The translations under genes were made by a program, and so were the position numbers. The notes beneath the pieces were generated by a model. That model was not told where the DNA came from, ran no database searches, and worked only from the letters and a program-made list of their open reading frames with translations. A stretch of 64,000 bases of DNA. Source: Serinibacter salmoneus (GTDB taxonomy: Bacteria; Actinomycetota; Actinomycetes; Actinomycetales; Beutenbergiaceae). Shown one piece after another: positions 57,358 to 64,000 of this stretch (within the stretch, counting starts at the first letter, position 1; each line of letters begins with the position of its first letter). Where the stretch lies: the NCBI RefSeq assembly GCF_002563925.1, contig NZ_PDJD01000001.1, positions 496,001 through 560,000 of the forward strand, read 5' to 3'.

Positions 57358-58590
57358 TCAGGAGGCCTCGCCGAGCAGCGCCGCGATGCGCCCCACACCC
57401 TCCGCCAGGTCCGCATCACCCAGCGCATAGGAGAGGCGGAGGTAGCCGCTCGGGCCGAACGCCTCCCCGGGCACGACCGCGACCTCGGCCTCGGCCAGGA
57501 TGAGGGAGGCGAGCTGCGCCGAGGTGGTCGGCGTGGTCCCGCGGATCGTGCGACCCAGCACCCCGCGCACATCCGGGTAGGCGTAGAACGCGCCGAGGGG
57601 GGTCGGGCAGTCGACGCCGTCGATGGCGTCGAGCGAGGCCACCATCGCGCGCCGTCGCCGGTCGAGGGCCACCTTCATCTCCTCCACCGCGTCCATGCCG
57701 CCGGCCAGGGCCGCGATCGCCGCCCGCTGGGAGACGTTGGCGACGTTCGAGGTCAGGTGCGACTGGAAGTTGGTGGCGGCCTTGATGACGTCCTTCGGTC
57801 CCTGCATCCACCCCACGCGCCACCCGGTCATCGCGTAGGTCTTCGCCACGCCGTTCAACACGATCGTGGTCTCGGCGAGGTCCGGCACCGCCTGCAGCAC
57901 CGGGGTGAAGACGGCGTCGTCGTAGGTCAGGTGCTGGTAGATGTCATCGGTGATCACCCAGATGCCGTGCCGCAGTGCCCAGGCACCGATCGCCGCGATC
58001 TGCTCCGGTGAGTAGACCGCCCCCGTGGGGTTGGAGGGGGAGTTCAGCAGCAGCGCGCGGGTCCGCGGGGTCCGGGCCGCCTCGAGCTGGTCCACGCTCA
58101 CCAGATAGCTGGCCTCGATGCCGGCGAACACCTCCACGGGCACGCCGCCGGCCAGCCGGATGGCCTCGGGATAGGTGGTCCAGTAGGGGGCGGGCAGCAG
58201 CACCTCGTCGCCGGGATCGACCACGGCGGCGAAGGCCTGGAAGACCGCCTGCTTGCCGCCGTTCGTCACCAGCACCGAGGTCGGGTCGATCTCGTAGCCG
58301 TTGTCCCGCAGCGTGGCCTGGGCAATCGCCTCGCGCAGGGCGGGAAGGCCGGCGGCGGGGGAGTAGCGGTGGTTGGCAGGGTCGAGGCACGCTGCCGCCG
58401 CGGCCTCCACCACGTGCGGTGGCGTGGGGAAGTCCGGTTCGCCCGCCCCGAAACCGATCACCGGCCGGCCTGCCGCGCGCAGCGCCTTGGCCTTGGCGTC
58501 CACAGCGAGGGTGGCGGACTCGGCGATCGCGCCGAGCCGGGCCGAGACGCGGCGGGGGGTGGGCTGAGGGTCCGTCGATGGCGTACTCAC
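57358..58590 (-). CDS. aspC: Class I PLP aminotransferase, probable aspartate aminotransferase
   Basis: 410 residues, fold type I subfamily Ib gamma. PLP lysine is K250 in [28 protein letters not shown] and [11 protein letters not shown] bind cofactor and substrate. RLSYALGD near the end holds the carboxylate-binding Arg. Aspartate (and perhaps prephenate) is the likely amino donor. It is commonly next to tRNA-Trp-secE in actinobacteria, here pointing away from it. Confidence 0.9.
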   Translation of the reverse strand: MSTPSTDPQPTPRRVSARLGAIAESATLAVDAKAKALRAAGRPVIGFGAGEPDFPTPPHVVEAAAAACLDPANHRYSPAAGLPALREAIAQATLRDNGYEIDPTSVLVTNGGKQAVFQAFAAVVDPGDEVLLPAPYWTTYPEAIRLAGGVPVEVFAGIEASYLVSVDQLEAARTPRTRALLLNSPSNPTGAVYSPEQIAAIGAWALRHGIWVITDDIYQHLTYDDAVFTPVLQAVPDLAETTIVLNGVAKTYAMTGWRVGWMQGPKDVIKAATNFQSHLTSNVANVSQRAAIAALAGGMDAVEEMKVALDRRRRAMVASLDAIDGVDCPTPLGAFYAYPDVRGVLGRTIRGTTPTTSAQLASLILAEAEVAVVPGEAFGPSGYLRLSYALGDADLAEGVGRIAALLGEAS

Positions 58591-58698
58591 GCGTCCTATC
58601 GTGGCACGAGCACGCTCGCTGCGGGTGGGTACAGCGGCCCCGGGCCCACGCGCGGGCAGCGTGCGAGGGCCTCGCGATCTCGTGGCGGGTGGACCCGG

Positions 58699-58728
58699 TT
58701 CGACCTCGCGCCCCGCGTCGCGTACAGT
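58699..58728 (+). promoter_or_regulatory. Candidate promoter of tRNA-Trp-secE-nusG-rplKA
   Basis: TTCGAC (58699-58704), 18-bp spacer, TACAGT (58723-58728). An imperfect dyad, GGTGGTGT-T-ACACCGCC (58737-58753), sits at the expected transcript start. The 245-bp gap has no gene. Confidence 0.5.
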
Positions 58729-58835
58729 AGTCCCCCGGTGGTGTTACACCGCCCTGCTCAGCCATGCGTCACCGCGGCTGGTTCTCCGGCCGGAGAATCC
58801 CCGTGGCGCCGTTGCTGCGGGGTCGGGGCCATCGA

Positions 58836-58908
58836 AGGGCAGTGGCGCAATTGGTAGCGCACCGGTCTCCAAAACCGGCGGTTGTGGGTTCGAGTCCCGC
58901 CTGCCCTG
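58836..58908 (+). tRNA. tRNA-Trp (CCA)
   Basis: 73 nt. Acceptor AGGGCAG/CTGCCCT, anticodon stem CCGGT/ACCGG around CTCCAAA, T arm GTGGG-TTCGAGT-CCCGC; discriminator G. CCA not encoded. Confidence 0.97.
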
Positions 58909-58949
58909 CGCACAACGATCCAGTGACACGACGGCGAGGAAGAGCACGG

Positions 58950-59192
58950 ATGAGCGAGTCCACCGCGACCGGCGCGAGCAAGGCGCCGCAGCAGCGCGCC
59001 GGACTGTTTGCGCGCATCGCCCTGTTCATCCGCCAGGTCGTGGCCGAACTGCGCAAGGTCGTCACGCCCACGCGGTCGGAGCTGGTGAACTACACGATCG
59101 TCGTCATCGTGTTCGTGCTGATCGTGATGGCGTTCGTGTTCGGACTCGACTTCGTGTTCGGCCGCCTCGTGCTGTGGGCGTTCGGGCAGTAG
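58950..59192 (+). CDS. secE: Preprotein translocase subunit SecE
   Basis: 80 residues. A soluble start, the amphipathic helix FIRQVVAELRKVVTPTRSELVNY, and one membrane helix (IVVIVFVLIVMAFVFGLDFVF). It clamps SecY in the Sec channel. ATG 58950 follows GAGGAAGAG. Lies 41 bp after tRNA-Trp and is followed by nusG, the standard order. Confidence 0.95.
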   Translation: MSESTATGASKAPQQRAGLFARIALFIRQVVAELRKVVTPTRSELVNYTIVVIVFVLIVMAFVFGLDFVFGRLVLWAFGQ

Positions 59193-59300
59193 CGGATCCG
59201 AGCCGTCCCTTGCACCGGGTGCGCCGGTGCTCAGGGGGTGCCGGCTGAACGCAGCCGAGCCGAGTTTCACGCGAGGTTCTCAACAGAAAGCAGGTCGGAC

Positions 59301-59972
59301 GTGTCCGAGACCACCGAGTCGCAGCCCGTCGAGGACGGCGGCGCCGCCGTCGACCCCGTCGAGGAGTTCCGGCGCGAACTGCGCGCGATGCCCGGCGACT
59401 GGTACGTCATCCACTCCTACGCCGGCTACGAGAACCGCGTGAAGTCCAACCTCCAGACCCGCATCACCACCTTGAACATGGAAGAGGAGATCTTCCAGAT
59501 CGAGGTGCCGATGGAGGAGGTCGTGGAGGTCAAGGCGAACGCCCAGCAGAAGGTCGTCAAGCGCGTTCGCATCCCCGGGTACGTCCTGGTGCGGATGGAC
59601 CTCACCGACGAGTCGTGGGGTGTGGTGCGCCACACCCCCGGCGTGACCGGGTTCGTGGGGCACACCCACCAGCCCGTCCCGCTCACGCCGGACGAGGTCA
59701 TCTCGATGCTCGCGCCCACGCTGGAGAAGCAGGCGCCGGCGAGCGGCGGTGCGGCCACGGGCGCCGAGTCGGGTTCCCAGGGCTCCGCCCGCGAGATCGA
59801 GGTGGACTTCGAGGTCGGCGAGTCGATCACGGTCACCGACGGTCCCTTCGAGGGAATGCCTGCCACGATCTCCGAGATCGAGGCGGAGTCCGCGAAGCTC
59901 AAGGTTCTCGTGTCCATCTTCGGCCGGGACACCCCGGTCGAGCTCGGGTTCGGCCAGGTCGCCAAGCTCTGA
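59301..59972 (+). CDS. nusG: Transcription termination/antitermination factor NusG
   Basis: 223 residues. The NGN domain ([22 protein letters not shown]...[29 protein letters not shown]) binds RNA polymerase; the KOW domain ([22 protein letters not shown]...FGRDTPVEL) contacts Rho or ribosomal S10. An acidic ~35-residue N-terminal lead and a Ser/Gly-rich linker are usual in actinobacteria. GTG 59301 was chosen over an in-frame codon at 59238, which has no ribosome site. Confidence 0.96.
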   Translation: MSETTESQPVEDGGAAVDPVEEFRRELRAMPGDWYVIHSYAGYENRVKSNLQTRITTLNMEEEIFQIEVPMEEVVEVKANAQQKVVKRVRIPGYVLVRMDLTDESWGVVRHTPGVTGFVGHTHQPVPLTPDEVISMLAPTLEKQAPASGGAATGAESGSQGSAREIEVDFEVGESITVTDGPFEGMPATISEIEAESAKLKVLVSIFGRDTPVELGFGQVAKL

Positions 59973-60053
59973 GCACCCGGGCGGCGGACCCGCCGTCCGA
60001 TGCAACCGGGTCATCGCCCATGGCGTCGGCCCACCACCACGAAGGAAACTCGC

Positions 60054-60485
60054 ATGCCTCCCAAGAAGAAGGTCTCTGGCCTCATCAAGCTCCAGATCCA
60101 GGCCGGTGCGGCCAACCCCGCGCCGCCGATCGGCCCCGCGCTCGGTCAGCACGGCGTCAACATCATGGAGTTCTGCAAGGCCTACAACGCCGCCACCGAG
60201 TCGCAGCGCGGCAACGTGGTGCCGGTGGAGATCACGGTCTACGAGGACCGCTCCTTCACCTTCGTCCTGAAGACCCCGCCGGCCGCTGAGCTCATCAAGA
60301 AGGCCGCCGGTGTGGCCAAGGGTTCCGCGACCCCGCACACCGCCAAGGTCGCCAACCTCTCGCGCGAGCAGGTGCGGGAGATCGCCACCACGAAGCTGGC
60401 GGACCTCAACGCCAACGACCTCGAGGCCGCCGAGAAGATCATCGCCGGCACCGCTCGGTCGATGGGGATCACGGTCTCGGAGTAA
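60054..60485 (+). CDS. rplK: 50S ribosomal protein L11
   Basis: 143 residues, standard. [41 protein letters not shown] opens the N-domain that binds thiostrepton with 23S rRNA; the C-domain [23 protein letters not shown] contacts the GTPase-associated rRNA. GAAGGAAAC precedes the ATG. Start of the rplK-rplA pair. Confidence 0.97.
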   Translation: MPPKKKVSGLIKLQIQAGAANPAPPIGPALGQHGVNIMEFCKAYNAATESQRGNVVPVEITVYEDRSFTFVLKTPPAAELIKKAAGVAKGSATPHTAKVANLSREQVREIATTKLADLNANDLEAAEKIIAGTARSMGITVSE

Positions 60486-60490
60486 TCGAT

Positions 60491-60510
60491 CCCCGGGCAG
60501 CCGCCCGGGG
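60491..60510 (+). other. Intercistronic hairpin between rplK and rplA
   Basis: CCCCGGGC, loop AGCC, GCCCGGGG, an 8-bp perfect stem 5 bp after the rplK stop. With no T run it looks like an RNA-stability or control element rather than a terminator. Confidence 0.5.
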
Positions 60511-60572
60511 GGTTCACCCCGTGGGAGGGTCCGCGTGGACCCGCACCACACCTGCCACAAGGAGCAGTACGC

Positions 60573-61289
60573 ATGGCCACGCACGGCAAGAACTACCGCA
60601 AGGCGGCGGAGCGGATCGACCGCACCGCCCTCTACGCTCCCGCGACGGCGATCCGCCTCGCCAAGGAGACAGCGTCCACCGGTTTCGACCAGACGGTCGA
60701 GGTCGCTTTCCGCCTCGGTGTCGACCCCCGCAAGGCGGACCAGATGGTCCGCGGAACCGTCAGCCTGCCCAACGGCACCGGTAAGACCGCCCGCGTGCTC
60801 GTGTTCGCCGTCGGTGAGCGGGCGCAGCAGGCCCTGGACGCGGGCGCTGACGAGGTCGGCGGCGACGAGCTGATCGAGAAGGTCGCGGCGGGTTACACCG
60901 ACTTCGACTCCGCGATCGCCACGCCTGACCTGATGGGCAAGGTGGGTCGTCTCGGTCGCGTGCTCGGTCCGCGCGGCCTGATGCCGAACCCGCGCACCGG
61001 CACCGTCACCATGGACGTCGCCAAGGCCGTCGGGGAGATCAAGGGCGGCCGGATCGACTTCCGAGTCGACAAGAACGGCAACCTGCACGCCATCATCGGC
61101 AAGGCCTCGTTCACGGTGGAGAAGCTCGCCGAGAACTACGCCGCGCTGTTCGAGGAGCTGCAGCGACTCAAGCCCGCCTCCTCCAAGGGCCGTTACCTGA
61201 TCAAGGGCACCGTCTCCACCACGATGGGCCCCGGTGTGCCGCTGGACGTGGCGCGCACCCGCAACCTCACCAGCGAGGACGCCGCCTGA
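60573..61289 (+). CDS. rplA: 50S ribosomal protein L1
   Basis: 238 residues. L1 signatures are [38 protein letters not shown] and the RNA-binding loop [25 protein letters not shown]. It forms the mobile L1 stalk and in many bacteria represses this operon by binding its mRNA. CAAGGAGCA gives the ribosome site; the 87-bp gap from rplK holds a hairpin. Confidence 0.97.
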   Translation: MATHGKNYRKAAERIDRTALYAPATAIRLAKETASTGFDQTVEVAFRLGVDPRKADQMVRGTVSLPNGTGKTARVLVFAVGERAQQALDAGADEVGGDELIEKVAAGYTDFDSAIATPDLMGKVGRLGRVLGPRGLMPNPRTGTVTMDVAKAVGEIKGGRIDFRVDKNGNLHAIIGKASFTVEKLAENYAALFEELQRLKPASSKGRYLIKGTVSTTMGPGVPLDVARTRNLTSEDAA

Positions 61290-61304
61290 GGCACCACGCT
61301 GCAG

Positions 61305-61339
61305 CGCAGGCCCGGATCCCGTGGGGGTCCGGGCCTGCG
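61305..61339 (+). terminator. Terminator after rplA
   Basis: 12-bp perfect stem CGCAGGCCCGGA / TCCGGGCCTGCG extended by a few inner pairs, 15 bp after the stop. It separates the L11-L1 and L10-L12 transcripts. Confidence 0.8.
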
Positions 61340-61439
61340 TCGTCCCCGCGGCGTGCGGCGCTCGTCCGGGCGCCTGCGCCTGGGCGGGGAGGCCGCGGCG
61401 GCACCGCGACCGGCGCGTGAGGATCCGGCCGGACACGAT

Positions 61440-61468
61440 TTGGCGCCCGCGCCGGGGGTGTGTACTCT
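61440..61468 (+). promoter_or_regulatory. Promoter of rplJ-rplL
   Basis: TTGGCG (61440-61445), 17-bp spacer, TACTCT (61463-61468), a good housekeeping-sigma match just upstream of the leader. Confidence 0.65.
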
Positions 61469-61471
61469 CGG

Positions 61472-61661
61472 ACACGTACCCAAGACCGTCGGTCTCTCAC
61501 GCTGCCCTGCGTGAGGTGAAATTCCGTGAGGAAGCCTACGCAGGTGCGAGTTCCGCCGTGTGGTGCCCCGTGCGCCGTGAGTGTGAGCCCCGCCCTGTGT
61601 GCGGGGCTTTTCTCATGGTCCGACGCTGTGGTCCTGGGGTCGTCCACACGAAAGGAATGCC
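61472..61661 (+). ncRNA. Ribosomal protein L10 leader region
   Basis: About 190 transcribed bases with several predicted stems precede rplJ: TCTCACGC...GCGTGAGG, paired GC-rich segments to about 61585, then a terminator-like hairpin. This position and layout match the L10 leader family, where the L10-L12 complex binds its own mRNA. Fold inferred by eye only. Confidence 0.6.
61586..61611 (+). terminator. Attenuator-like terminator in the L10 leader
   Basis: AGCCCCGC, seven-base loop, GCGGGGCT followed by TTT; the most canonical intrinsic terminator in the window. It is placed 50 bp before rplJ, so it must be conditionally bypassed. Confidence 0.75.
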
Positions 61662-62183
61662 ATGGCGAGGCCGGACAAGGCCGCAGCAGTCGCTGAGCTC
61701 ACTGAGCTCTTCCGCGACTCCAGCGCCGTCGTCCTCACGGAGTACCGCGGCCTGACGGTCGCACAGCTCCAGGAGCTTCGACGCGCCCTGGGCGCCGACA
61801 CGCACTACGCCGTGGCGAAGAACACGCTGACCGCGATCGCGGCGCGCGAGGTCGGGTACACCGAGTTCGCGGACAAGCTGGCGGGTCCCTCCGCCATCGC
61901 GTTCGTGACGGGTGACCCCGTCAACGCCGCCAAGGGTCTGCGCGACTTCGCCAAGGCCAACCCCGCACTGGTCCTCAAGGCCGGTGTGCTCGAAGGCAAG
62001 GAGCTCGCTCCTGCCGATCTCGAAGGACTCGCCGACCTGGAGTCGCGCGAGGTCCTGCTGGCGAAGGCTGCCGGCGCGATGAAGGCCAAGCTCAGCCAGG
62101 CGGCTGCGCTCTTCAACGCTCCCGCGTCCAAGACCGTCCGCACCATCGAGGCCCTTCGCGAGAAGCAGGCCGACGCCGCCTGA
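61662..62183 (+). CDS. rplJ: 50S ribosomal protein L10
   Basis: 173 residues. [38 protein letters not shown] and [13 protein letters not shown] form the rRNA-binding domain; the C-terminal helix ([17 protein letters not shown]) carries L12 dimers. Base of the ribosomal stalk. AAAGGAATGCC gives the ribosome site; a frame extending to 61599 lies in the leader and is not used. Confidence 0.97.
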   Translation: MARPDKAAAVAELTELFRDSSAVVLTEYRGLTVAQLQELRRALGADTHYAVAKNTLTAIAAREVGYTEFADKLAGPSAIAFVTGDPVNAAKGLRDFAKANPALVLKAGVLEGKELAPADLEGLADLESREVLLAKAAGAMKAKLSQAAALFNAPASKTVRTIEALREKQADAA

Positions 62184-62254
62184 CGGCGGAATCACCCACA
62201 CAGATCAGGCGGGTCGCGCTGTGCGCCCGACCAGACTAGGAAGGAACGCCCATC

Positions 62255-62644
62255 ATGGCGAAGCTCACCAACGACGAGCTCATCGAGGCTTTCAAGGAGC
62301 TCACCCTCATCGAGCTGTCGGACTTCGTGAAGAAGTTCGAGGAGGTCTTCGAGGTCACCGCTGCTGCTCCGGCCGCCGTGGCCGTGGCCGCCCCGGGTGC
62401 CGGTGGCGGCGCCGAGGAGGCCGCTGAGGAGAAGACCGAGTTCGACGTCATCCTCGAGGAGATCGGCTCCGGCAAGATCGCCGTCATCAAGGAGGTGCGC
62501 GCCATCACGGGTCTCGGCCTGAAGGAGGCGAAGGACCTCGTGGACGGCGCTCCGAAGCCGGTGCTCGAGGGCGCCACCAAGGAGGCCGCGGACAAGGCCA
62601 AGGAGGCACTCGAGGGCGCCGGCGCCAAGGTCACCGTCAAGTGA
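62255..62644 (+). CDS. rplL: 50S ribosomal protein L7/L12
   Basis: 129 residues. N-terminal dimer helices ([30 protein letters not shown]), Ala/Gly/Pro hinge, C-terminal factor-binding domain ([42 protein letters not shown]). The stalk recruits elongation factors. TAGGAAGGAACGC is the ribosome site; 71 bp after rplJ, same transcript. Confidence 0.98.
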   Translation: MAKLTNDELIEAFKELTLIELSDFVKKFEEVFEVTAAAPAAVAVAAPGAGGGAEEAAEEKTEFDVILEEIGSGKIAVIKEVRAITGLGLKEAKDLVDGAPKPVLEGATKEAADKAKEALEGAGAKVTVK

Positions 62645-62684
62645 TCTGATCGCTTCTCCTGCGGCGCCACGTGCCGCATTCGGT

Positions 62685-62719
62685 AAGGCCCGGACCGCCA
62701 CCCGCGCGGTCCGGGCCTT
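62685..62719 (+). terminator. Strong terminator after rplL
   Basis: 14-bp perfect stem AAGGCCCGGACCGC / GCGGTCCGGGCCTT with a seven-base loop, 41 bp after the stop. It largely uncouples rplJL from rpoB. Confidence 0.9.
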
Positions 62720-62773
62720 GCCTTAGGTCTCGGTCGTCGGCCCGACTGTGCCACGCCGCACGAGACCATGTGT

Positions 62774-62802
62774 TTGACTCTGCTTCGCACGAGCGGTATG
62801 CT
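62774..62802 (+). promoter_or_regulatory. Promoter of rpoB
   Basis: TTGACT (62774-62779), exactly 17 bp, TATGCT (62797-62802); the best sigma-70-type match in the window. The resulting leader is about 128 nt. Confidence 0.75.
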
Positions 62803-62936
62803 CGCGCTTTGCGCTGCACTGTGCCCCTGGCGTTGCCCTGCCCGTGTTCGATCCGTGTGGATCGCGCCTGCTGCTCGGACCGCCGCGGTCGCGGGGTGGC
62901 GCGCGAGAACACCCTTATCGTAGGGAAGGATCCCTC

Positions 62937-64000
62937 TTGGCTGCCTCGAGCAACCCTTCGATCGCTGACGCCATCGCCAACCGAACTGCCTCGCGAAGGG
63001 TTACCTTCGCCAAGATCTCCGAGCCGCTGCAGGCCCCAGACCTGCTCGGCCTCCAGGTCGATTCCTTCGACTGGCTCCTCGGCAACGAGCGCTGGCGCGC
63101 TCGTGTGGAGGACGCTACCAAGCACAAGCAGCAGGTGCCCGCCACCAGCGGCCTCGAGGAGATCTTCGCGGAGATCTCCCCGATCGAGGACCTCGGCGGT
63201 TCCATGTCGCTGTCCTTCCGCGACCACCGGTTCGAGCCCCCGAAGTTCACGGCCGAGGAGTGCAAGGAGAAGGACTTCACCTACTCCGCACCGCTCTTCG
63301 TCACCGCGGAGTTCGTCAACTACACGACCGGCGAGATCAAGTCGCAGACGGTGTTCATGGGCGACTTCCCGCTCATGACCGACCGCGGCACGTTCGTCAT
63401 CAACGGGACCGAACGTGTGGTCGTCTCCCAGCTCGTGCGCTCCCCGGGCGTCTACTTCGAGCGGGTGGCGGACAAGACCTCGGACAAGGACGTCTTCACC
63501 ACGAAGGTGATCCCGAGCCGCGGCGCCTGGCTGGAGTTCGAGATCGACAAGCGCGACGCCGTCGGTGTGCGCATCGACCGTAAGCGCAAGCAGTCCATCA
63601 CCGTCTTCCTCAAGGCGCTCGGGATGACCGAGAGTGAGATCCGCGAGGAGTTCGCCGACTTCCCGGTGGTCCTGGAGACCCTGGAGAAGGATGCCCCGTC
63701 CACCCAGGACGAGGCGCTGTTGGACATCTACCGCAAGATCCGTCCGGGCGAGCCGCCCACGGTGGAGGCCGGTCAGGCGCTGCTGGAGAACTTCTACTTC
63801 AACCCCAAGCGCTACGACCTGGCCAAGGTGGGTCGCTACAAGCTGAACAAGAAGCTGGGCCGGCACGCCGAGCTCGCGGAGTCCGTCCTGAGCCTGGCCG
63901 ACATCGTGGCCTCGGTGAAGTACCTGGCCGCGCTCCACCAGGGGCAGACCTCCTACGCGCTGGGCGACGGCGAGGACGAGGTCCGCGTCGAGACCGACGA
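62937..64000 (+). CDS. rpoB: DNA-directed RNA polymerase subunit beta, 3' end outside window
   Basis: The first 354 residues of about 1160. [91 protein letters not shown] and [21 protein letters not shown]-like text identify the protrusion and lobe domains; the rifampicin region lies beyond the window. The TTG at 62937 is chosen for AAGGA 6-7 nt upstream and for the usual N-terminal length. Own promoter at 62774, after the rplL terminator. No stop is reached. Confidence 0.97.
   Translation, partial: MAASSNPSIADAIANRTASRRVTFAKISEPLQAPDLLGLQVDSFDWLLGNERWRARVEDATKHKQQVPATSGLEEIFAEISPIEDLGGSMSLSFRDHRFEPPKFTAEECKEKDFTYSAPLFVTAEFVNYTTGEIKSQTVFMGDFPLMTDRGTFVINGTERVVVSQLVRSPGVYFERVADKTSDKDVFTTKVIPSRGAWLEFEIDKRDAVGVRIDRKRKQSITVFLKALGMTESEIREEFADFPVVLETLEKDAPSTQDEALLDIYRKIRPGEPPTVEAGQALLENFYFNPKRYDLAKVGRYKLNKKLGRHAELAESVLSLADIVASVKYLAALHQGQTSYALGDGEDEVRVETD

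Noticed and set aside
62671-63378. 235-codon frame covering the rpoB promoter and start
   Set aside because: It is out of frame with the conserved RpoB sequence and rich in Arg/Ser/Pro, typical of a shadow frame.

Overview
The window is very GC-rich chromosomal DNA from a mycothiol-using actinomycete. The evidence is an MshD-type mycothiol synthase, a GlnR-type regulator, DUF2516, HadA/HadB-like dehydratases, FprA, a ClpC with a ClgR-like upstream site, and heavy GTG/TTG start use with four-base ATGA/GTGA overlaps. The gene order rpmG - MaoC pair - murB - adenosine deaminase - aminotransferase - tRNA-Trp - secE - nusG - rplKA - rplJL - rpoB resembles Micrococcales; this placement is inference, and I do not name a genus. 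No phage, insertion sequence or CRISPR array is visible.

Layout. 1-5.8 kb is accessory: a DUF222/HNH nuclease cut by the window edge, a DUF389 membrane protein, a GH2 beta-galactosidase and a short SUKH-like fragment coupled to it. 5.8-18.7 kb is core metabolism: transglutaminase-like protein, unknown protein plus mshD, ppk, a NUDIX/histidine-phosphatase fusion, a PiT phosphate transporter with its DUF47 partner, glnR, a nitrobindin-like protein with a 33-residue membrane protein, a YgfZ-like folate protein, a FUSC-like membrane protein, DUF2516 and dtd. 18.7-23 kb holds a shortened VOC protein, clpC and a membrane acyltransferase. 23.2-41.2 kb is one long operon: a menaquinone/geranylgeranyl reductase, nuoA-N, and a polyprenyl diphosphate synthase. 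It ties quinone side-chain synthesis and saturation to Complex I. 41.2-46.5 kb has fprA, htpX, an unknown membrane protein, yajQ, a tandem intergenic repeat, tRNA-Tyr and rarD.

46.6-64 kb is the translation/transcription region: tRNA-Thr, tRNA-Met, rpmG, two MaoC dehydratases, murB, adenosine deaminase, aspartate aminotransferase, tRNA-Trp, secE, nusG, rplK, rplA, the L10 leader, rplJ, rplL and the first third of rpoB. Two non-housekeeping blocks interrupt it: a divergent LacI regulator/MFS pair with palindromic operators, and a 4.6-kb two-component module at 52.7-57.3 kb.

That module is the best candidate for an undescribed system. It has a response regulator, a sensor kinase with an extracytoplasmic loop, a membrane-anchored protein whose last 39 residues are 35 Asp, 3 Trp and 1 Gly, a secreted protein made almost entirely of Val-Ser-Pro/Ala-Ser-Pro repeats, and an APH-fold kinase. 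Both outer promoter regions carry 11-bp-phased TCTCATC-type repeats, with the last element starting 28-29 bp before the start codon. This suggests one response regulator controls the whole set.
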